Source: CAZYWA01 sp964650975 [NCBI: uncultured bacterium] (lineage in GTDB: Bacteria > JADJOY01). From it: a stretch of DNA of 11,824 bases. The notes under the pieces are model-generated. The model saw only the letters and a program-made list of their open reading frames with translations, made no database searches and was not told the origin of the DNA. Numbering within the stretch: the first letter of the stretch is position 1; the number at the start of each line of letters is the position of its first letter. Of this stretch, positions 7,620 through 11,824 are shown in pieces. Where the stretch lies: NCBI GenBank assembly GCA_964650975.1, contig CAZYWA010000222.1, positions 1-11,824 of the forward strand, in the 5' to 3' direction. The position numbers were made by a program, and so were the translations under genes.

Positions 7620-8579
7620 ATGACTCAGCCCAGTCCGCTGGTGGTGTCGGAGGTCCTCGCCTGGGGGCGACGCTCCGACCTGGCGCTCAAGTTGCGCGCC
7701 GGCCGCAAGGCACTCTCGCAGGAGATCCGCTCGCCGATGATCCAGCGGCTCGGTCTCGCGGCGAGCGGCTACACCGCTCATCTCCGCGACGACTCGGTGA
7801 CCCTCGCCGGCGCCACCGAGGCTGGCTACCTGGCGAGCCTCGACGCGCGCTCGCTGGCCGCGCAGGCGGCGAAGCTCGCCGAGGCGCGAGTGCCGTGCCT
7901 GGTGATGGCCGAGGGCGGACGCGTGCCGGCGGCGTGGCTCCGCGATCTGGGCCGCGCTGGCCTCCCGGTGCTGGTCACGCCGCTGCCCACCGGAGATGCG
8001 GCACGCGCGCTCGACGCGTTCCTGACCCATCGGCTGGCGCCGTCGACCCGCATCCACGGCGGGCTGGCGCAAGTGTTCGACGTGGGCTTGCTGGTGCTGG
8101 GCGAGAGCGGCGTCGGGAAGAGCGAAGCGGTGCTCGAGCTGGTGCTGCGCGGGCACCGGCTGGTGGCGGACGATCTGGTGGAGCTCAGGCGCGTGGGAAA
8201 CCGGATCGTCGGCTCGGGCCCGGAGATCGCCCGGCATCACCTGGAAGTCCGCGGCCTCGGGATCCTGAACCTGCTCGACCTCTTCGGTCCCGCCGCGGTC
8301 CAGGAGAAGAGCGACGTGGGCCTGGTGGTGGAGCTGGTCACGTGGGGCGCCGACAAGCCCATCGACCGGCTGGGCGTCGACGAGGGCCACCAGGAGTTCC
8401 TGGGCGTGACCTTGCCGCGCGTGGCGGTGCCGGTGAGCCCAGGCCGGAACCTCGGTACGATCCTCGAGGTGGCGGTGCGCAATCAGTCCCTCAAGAACAT
8501 GGGACACCACTCGGCGATCCGCTTCGAGCAGCGCGTGATGCGCGCCATCCGCGGTCGAGGCCGGCCGTGGAAGGACTGA
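7620..8579 (+). CDS. hprK: HPr kinase/phosphorylase
   Basis: A 319-residue bifunctional enzyme that phosphorylates, and dephosphorylates, the regulatory serine of HPr. The N-terminal domain (1-135) is variable. The kinase domain contains the conserved His146 (STRIHGGLAQ), Walker A GESGVGKSE (161-169), GHRLVADDLVEL (178-189) and the family signature HLEVRGLGILNL (207-218). It closes with PVSPGRNLGTILEVAVRNQSLKNMG (271-295). All catalytic elements are intact. I chose the ATG at 7620 because an in-frame upstream start at 7530 would fall within ptsN; the gap to ptsN is 31 bp. Its 3' end overlaps rapZ by 13 bp. The HPr in the same cluster keeps the target serine, so this is a working kinase-substrate pair by inference. 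In many diderms HprK acts on a regulatory PTS instead of on catabolite repression of sugars. Confidence 0.95.
   Translation: MTQPSPLVVSEVLAWGRRSDLALKLRAGRKALSQEIRSPMIQRLGLAASGYTAHLRDDSVTLAGATEAGYLASLDARSLAAQAAKLAEARVPCLVMAEGGRVPAAWLRDLGRAGLPVLVTPLPTGDAARALDAFLTHRLAPSTRIHGGLAQVFDVGLLVLGESGVGKSEAVLELVLRGHRLVADDLVELRRVGNRIVGSGPEIARHHLEVRGLGILNLLDLFGPAAVQEKSDVGLVVELVTWGADKPIDRLGVDEGHQEFLGVTLPRVAVPVSPGRNLGTILEVAVRNQSLKNMGHHSAIRFEQRVMRAIRGRGRPWKD
8557..8560 (+). promoter_or_regulatory. Ribosome-binding site that fixes the rapZ start
   Basis: GAGG six bases before GTG 8567, located inside the end of hprK. It supports the GTG at 8567 as the rapZ start over later GTG codons, which fall within the conserved strand just before the P-loop. 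Confidence 0.5.
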
Positions 8580-9439
8580 ACCTGGTGGTGGTGACCGGGC
8601 TTTCTGGTTCCGGGAAGACCACCGTCGCGAAGGCGTTCGAGGATCTCGGGTACTACTGCGTCGACAACCTGCCGGCGCCGCTCTTGGGCGACTTCGTGCG
8701 GCTGGCGAAGGTCACTAGCCCGCGCATCGAGCGGGTGCTGGTGGTCATGGACGTGCGGGAAGGGGCGTTTCTCGCCCACGCTCCCGGGGAGCTTCGCCAG
8801 CTCGAGAGCGAGGTCTCGTCGCTCACGGTGCTGTTCCTCGAGTGCAGCGAAGAGGGTTTGGTGCGGCGTTTTCGCGAGGTGCGGCGGGCGCACCCTCTCG
8901 ACTCGAGCTCGATCGTCGATGGGGTCGCCCACGAGCGGCTGCTGTTGAGCGAGTTCCGGGGCATGGCCGACCGGGTCATCGACACCTCGTCCTTGAACGT
9001 CCACACGCTGCGGCGGATCGTGCAGGAGGAGTTCGGCCGCGACCGGATTCCCGAGCTCGAGGTGGGGCTCCTGTCGTTCGGGTTCCGGAACGGCGTGCCC
9101 CAGGACGCGGACCTGGTGCTCGACGTCCGCTTCCTGCCCAACCCGCATTACGAGCCCGAGCTGCGCGAGCACGACGGCCGCGACGGCCGGGTGCGCACCT
9201 TCGTGTTCCGGGGCGGCGAAGCCGAGGCCTTCCTGGTGCACACCGAGGCGTTGCTGCGGTTCCTGCTGCCTCGCTATCACCGCGAGGGAAAGCATGCGGT
9301 GACCGTCGCGATCGGTTGTACCGGCGGCAAGCACCGCTCGGTGGCGGTGGCGGAGGCGCTGAGGGAGCGGCTCACGGGGCTCGCATCGTGTAAGTTCTCG
9401 GTCCGCCATCGCGACGTGGCTGCGTCGGCAGCGGACTGA
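8567..9439 (+). CDS. rapZ: RapZ/YvcJ family P-loop nucleotide-binding protein
   Basis: A 290-residue member of the RapZ (YhbJ/YvcJ) family. In E. coli RapZ is an adaptor that delivers the small RNA GlmZ to RNase E and so tunes glucosamine-6-phosphate synthesis; in Bacillus YvcJ is a nucleotide-binding protein with a less clear role. Visible are Walker A GLSGSGKT (11-18), GYYCVDNLP (28-36), the strand VLVVMDVR (57-64), FLECSEEGLVRRFREVRRAHPL (90-111), SFGFRNGVPQDADLVLDVRFLPNPHY (170-195) and GCTGGKHRSV (250-259). The length is normal. The start GTG at 8567 overlaps hprK by 13 bp and has GAGG six bases upstream. The tail after RHRD is VAASAAD and lacks the Lys/Arg cluster that E. coli RapZ uses for RNA binding, so an RNA-adaptor role should not be assumed. 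The hprK-rapZ pairing is widespread. Confidence 0.94.
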   Translation: MEGLNLVVVTGLSGSGKTTVAKAFEDLGYYCVDNLPAPLLGDFVRLAKVTSPRIERVLVVMDVREGAFLAHAPGELRQLESEVSSLTVLFLECSEEGLVRRFREVRRAHPLDSSSIVDGVAHERLLLSEFRGMADRVIDTSSLNVHTLRRIVQEEFGRDRIPELEVGLLSFGFRNGVPQDADLVLDVRFLPNPHYEPELREHDGRDGRVRTFVFRGGEAEAFLVHTEALLRFLLPRYHREGKHAVTVAIGCTGGKHRSVAVAEALRERLTGLASCKFSVRHRDVAASAAD

Positions 9440-9455
9440 ACGGAGCCTCGACGCC

Positions 9456-9881
9456 GTGATCGGGATCGTGATCGTCGCGCATGGACGCCTGGGGGTCGAG
9501 CTCAAGAGCGCCATCGAGTCGATCGTGGGGCCCCTGGAGCGGTTCGCCGCGGTCGAGGTGCCGCCGGAGGCGCCGCTCTCCAGGATCCGGCCGCTGATCG
9601 AGCGGGCCATCGAGACGGTCGACGACGGAGACGGCGTGCTGGTGCTCACCGATCTCTTCGGCGGCACCTCGACCAACGTCAGCTTGTCCTTCCTGCGCGC
9701 CGGTCACGTGGACGTGCTCTCGGGGGTCAACTTGCCGATGCTCATGAAGGTCTCGACGGCGCGCGCCGGGCGGTCGCTGCGCGAGCTGGGAGCGCTGCTG
9801 CGCGACTACGGCAAGCGCCACATCCAGCTCGCGAGCGAAGTGCTCGCTTCCCGCGAGCCGGTGGCCGGGGACGTGTCGTGA
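9456..9881 (+). CDS. PTS EIIA-Man family protein
   Basis: A 141-residue single-domain EIIA of the mannose family, which receives phosphate from HPr. The phosphorylated His is His9 in IVIVAHG (4-10). Further family signatures are VLTDLFGGTSTN (62-73) and the VLSGVNLPMLMKV segment (about 85-97). Full mannose transporters have EIIB, EIIC and EIID partners; none is seen, and the same gene beside ptsH/ptsI in alphaproteobacteria is treated as part of a regulatory PTS. It starts at GTG 9456, since MIGIVIVAHG is the family's usual N-terminus; CGGAG lies about ten bases upstream, and rapZ ends 16 bp before. Its stop overlaps the ptsH GTG by 4 bp (GTGA). A dihydroxyacetone-kinase phosphocarrier (DhaM-type) domain is a related fold, but there is no dha gene in the window. 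Confidence 0.9.
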   Translation: MIGIVIVAHGRLGVELKSAIESIVGPLERFAAVEVPPEAPLSRIRPLIERAIETVDDGDGVLVLTDLFGGTSTNVSLSFLRAGHVDVLSGVNLPMLMKVSTARAGRSLRELGALLRDYGKRHIQLASEVLASREPVAGDVS

Positions 9882-10153
9882 AGCCGTTCGAGGAGACCCT
9901 GACACTGCGCAACCAGAAGGGGCTTCATGCCCGCGCGGCGGCGCTCTTCGTCCAGACCGCGAGCCGCTTCAGTGCCAAGATCACGGTCCACCATCGCAGC
10001 GAGGCGGCCAACGGCAAGAGCATCATGAATCTCATGATCCTGGCCGCGCCGTGCGGCAGCGTCCTCAAGGTCGAGGCCGAGGGAGACGACGCGGCCGAAG
10101 CGCTGGCCGCGCTCAAGGAGCTGGTTCATGCCAAGTTCGGCGAAGACCGCTGA
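9878..10153 (+). CDS. ptsH: Phosphocarrier protein HPr
   Basis: A 91-residue HPr that moves phosphate from EI (His17) to the EIIA proteins. The active-site motif GLHARAA (15-21) holds His17 with the following Arg19. The regulatory site is Ser48 in NGKSIMNLM (45-53), equivalent to Ser46 of Bacillus HPr, the target of HprK encoded two genes upstream. Both sites are therefore present, so this is not a Ser-less NPr-type protein. The GTG start at 9878 overlaps the EIIA-Man stop and has GGGGA six bases upstream. The 3' end overlaps the proposed ptsI start by 26 bp and also carries the ptsI ribosome-binding site. The C-terminal helix ([18 protein letters not shown], 73-90) is standard. Confidence 0.95.
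   Translation: MKPFEETLTLRNQKGLHARAAALFVQTASRFSAKITVHHRSEAANGKSIMNLMILAAPCGSVLKVEAEGDDAAEALAALKELVHAKFGEDR
10115..10120 (+). promoter_or_regulatory. Ribosome-binding site inside ptsH that fixes the ptsI start
   Basis: AAGGAG, one of the best Shine-Dalgarno matches in the window, lies seven bases before the ATG at 10128, within the last codons of ptsH. No comparable site precedes the alternative GTG codons at 10245 and 10248, so it supports the long form of EI. Confidence 0.65.
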
Positions 10154-11824
10154 GCGGCGCGCCAAGCGGCGCTCGCCGAGGGCGGCCGGCCGAGGCCGGG
10201 GCAGGGCCGGGGGCGCGGCGAAGCCCGCCTTCGCCCGCGAGCCCGTGGTGCTGCACGGGATCGGGGTGGCGCCGGGGATCGTGATCGGCAAGGCGTTCCT
10301 GCTCGACCACCGCCCGGCGGTGGCGGTGCGCCGCAAGCTGCGCCGCCCGCAGGTCGACGCGGAGGTCGCGCGGTTCCGGAAGGCCCTCAGCGAGGCCAAG
10401 GACGATCTGAAGGAGCTGCGCGCCGGCATCCCGGACCAGGACCTGCGCGACCACGCGTTCATCCTCGACACCTACGTGATGATCCTCGACGATCGCATGA
10501 TCTCCGAGGAGACCGCGGAGCTGATCCGCGCCGAGCGCATCAACGCGGAGGCGGCGCTCACCCAGCAGATCGACAAGCTCAAGAAGATCTTCGACGGCAT
10601 CCAGGATCCGTACCTCCGCGAGCGCAAGCGCGATCTCGACCACGTGTCGGGACGGGTGCTGATGCGGCTCGCCGGCCACACCACCGAGCGCCTCGCGGAA
10701 GTGCCCGAGAAGGTGGTGGTGGTGGCGCACGATCTTTCGCCGGCCGACACCGCGCAGATGACGCCCGACCGCGTCGCCGGGTTCTTGACCGACGTCGGCG
10801 GGCCCACTTCGCACACCGCGATCATGGCGCGCGCTCTCGAGATCACCGCGGTGGTGGGCCTCGAGGACGTGACTCGCCAGGTCGAGTCGGGCTGCCCGCT
10901 GATCGTCGACGGCCGGGTGGGGAAGGTGATCCTCTACCCGAGCCGCGACGACTACGCACACTACCTGCGGCTCGTCGAGCGCCTGCATCGATTCGAGCAG
11001 GATCTCGCCAAGGACCTGCACCTTCCCGCCGTCACCCTCGACGGCGACCGGGTGCAGCTCGCCGCCAATATCGAGATGAACCGCGAGATCCCGGCGGTGA
11101 TCGAGGCGGGCGGCGAGGGAATCGGGCTTTATCGCACCGAGTTCCTGTACATGAACAGGAACGATCTGCCCGGCGAGGACGAGCAGTTCTCGGTCTACAA
11201 GGAGGTCGCGGAGCGCACGGCGCCCAACCCCGCGACCATCCGCACCCTCGATCTCGGCGGCGACAAGGTCTCGTCGCTGCTCGAGCTCACCACCGAGGTG
11301 AATCCGGCGCTCGGCCTGCGCGCCATCCGCCTCTGCCTCCAGCATCCCGAGGTGTTCAAGGTGCAGCTGCGCGGGATCTTGCGCGCGAGCGCCTTCGGCA
11401 AGCTGCAGATCATGATCCCCATGGTCTCGGGGCTCACCGAGATCCGCGCCACCCGCAAGATCATCGACGAGGCGAAGGCGGAGCTGGAAGCGCGGGGCCA
11501 GGAGTTCGACCCTGCGGTGCCGGTCGGCTGCATGGTCGAGACACCGTCCTCGGCGATGATCGCGGACCTCGTGGCACGCGAGATGGACTTCCTGAGCATC
11601 GGCACCAACGACCTGATCCAGTACGCGCTGGCGATCGACCGGGTGAATGAGCAGGTCGCCAACCTCTACCAGCCGACCCACCCGGCCATCCTGCGCCTGA
11701 TCCAGCGGGTGGTCGACGCCGGGAAGGCCGCCGGAGTCCCGGTCAGTCTGTGCGGCGAGATGGCGAGCGACGGTCTCTACACGATGCTGCTGCTCGGGCT
11801 GGGCCTCGACACGTTGAGCATGAC
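10128..11824 (+). CDS. ptsI: PTS enzyme I (phosphoenolpyruvate-protein phosphotransferase), 3' end cut
   Basis: The first 565 codons of enzyme I, which takes phosphate from PEP and passes it to HPr. The frame is open to the window end; by comparison with E. coli EI (575 residues) roughly 50 residues are missing. Residues 1-39 are an unusual Arg/Lys/Ala/Gly-rich extension before the family start [15 protein letters not shown] (42-56). Next come the HPr-binding helical domain and the swivelling phosphohistidine domain with [12 protein letters not shown], where His229 matches E. coli His189. The PEP-binding barrel follows with [63 protein letters not shown] and the active-site Cys in SLCGEMASD. 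The ATG at 10128 overlaps ptsH by 26 bp and has AAGGAG seven bases upstream; a start at GTG 10245 would give a conventional N-terminus. No GAF domain precedes it, so it is not the PtsP type. Confidence 0.95.
   Translation, partial: MPSSAKTAERRAKRRSPRAAGRGRGRAGGAAKPAFAREPVVLHGIGVAPGIVIGKAFLLDHRPAVAVRRKLRRPQVDAEVARFRKALSEAKDDLKELRAGIPDQDLRDHAFILDTYVMILDDRMISEETAELIRAERINAEAALTQQIDKLKKIFDGIQDPYLRERKRDLDHVSGRVLMRLAGHTTERLAEVPEKVVVVAHDLSPADTAQMTPDRVAGFLTDVGGPTSHTAIMARALEITAVVGLEDVTRQVESGCPLIVDGRVGKVILYPSRDDYAHYLRLVERLHRFEQDLAKDLHLPAVTLDGDRVQLAANIEMNREIPAVIEAGGEGIGLYRTEFLYMNRNDLPGEDEQFSVYKEVAERTAPNPATIRTLDLGGDKVSSLLELTTEVNPALGLRAIRLCLQHPEVFKVQLRGILRASAFGKLQIMIPMVSGLTEIRATRKIIDEAKAELEARGQEFDPAVPVGCMVETPSSAMIADLVAREMDFLSIGTNDLIQYALAIDRVNEQVANLYQPTHPAILRLIQRVVDAGKAAGVPVSLCGEMASDGLYTMLLLGLGLDTLSM

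Overview
The window is a high-GC, gene-dense stretch of bacterial chromosome with every recognisable gene on the plus strand. It encodes Kdo (LPS inner-core sugar) synthesis, the LPS transport bridge and sigma-54, so the organism is a diderm with lipopolysaccharide. The gene order blends two known arrangements. One is the enterobacterial kdsD-kdsC-lptC-lptA-lptB-rpoN-hpf-ptsN-rapZ-npr cluster. The other is the hprK / EIIA-Man / HPr / EI cluster found in several non-enteric lineages. Family features such as the metal-type KdsA, HprK and a two-unit LptA argue against an enteric bacterium. A high-GC candidate phylum (Eisenbacteria-like), Myxococcota or a similar deep lineage is plausible, but I cannot assign a taxon from sequence alone.

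Block 1 (1-4916) is the envelope block: the 3' end of pyrG, kdsA, kdsD, then a 181-bp imperfect palindrome, then lptC, lptA and lptB. KdsD makes arabinose-5-phosphate, KdsA condenses it with phosphoenolpyruvate to Kdo-8-phosphate, and LptC/LptA/LptB are parts of the machine that carries finished LPS to the outer membrane. The phosphatase gene kdsC, which sits between kdsD and lptC in enterics, is absent; the palindrome lies in that slot.

Block 2 (4917-5437) is a 521-bp gap without a convincing gene. It holds a run of strong hairpins, probably including the end of the lptB transcript. An AT-richer stretch follows, with a candidate -24/-12 (sigma-54-type) promoter about 105 bp before rpoN.

Block 3 (5438-11824) is a tightly packed regulatory block: rpoN, ptsN (EIIA-Ntr), hprK, rapZ, an EIIA-Man-like gene, ptsH (HPr) and ptsI (EI, cut by the window end). 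Several of these genes overlap. All phosphocarriers, plus the HPr kinase/phosphorylase, are present but no EIIB or EIIC sugar permease is seen. The set therefore looks like a regulatory PTS that senses PEP/energy status, next to sigma-54 and the RapZ adaptor.

The least explained items are the palindromic element between kdsD and lptC, the hairpin-rich leader of rpoN with its possible sigma-54 site, the duplicated LptA and the basic N-terminal extension of EI.
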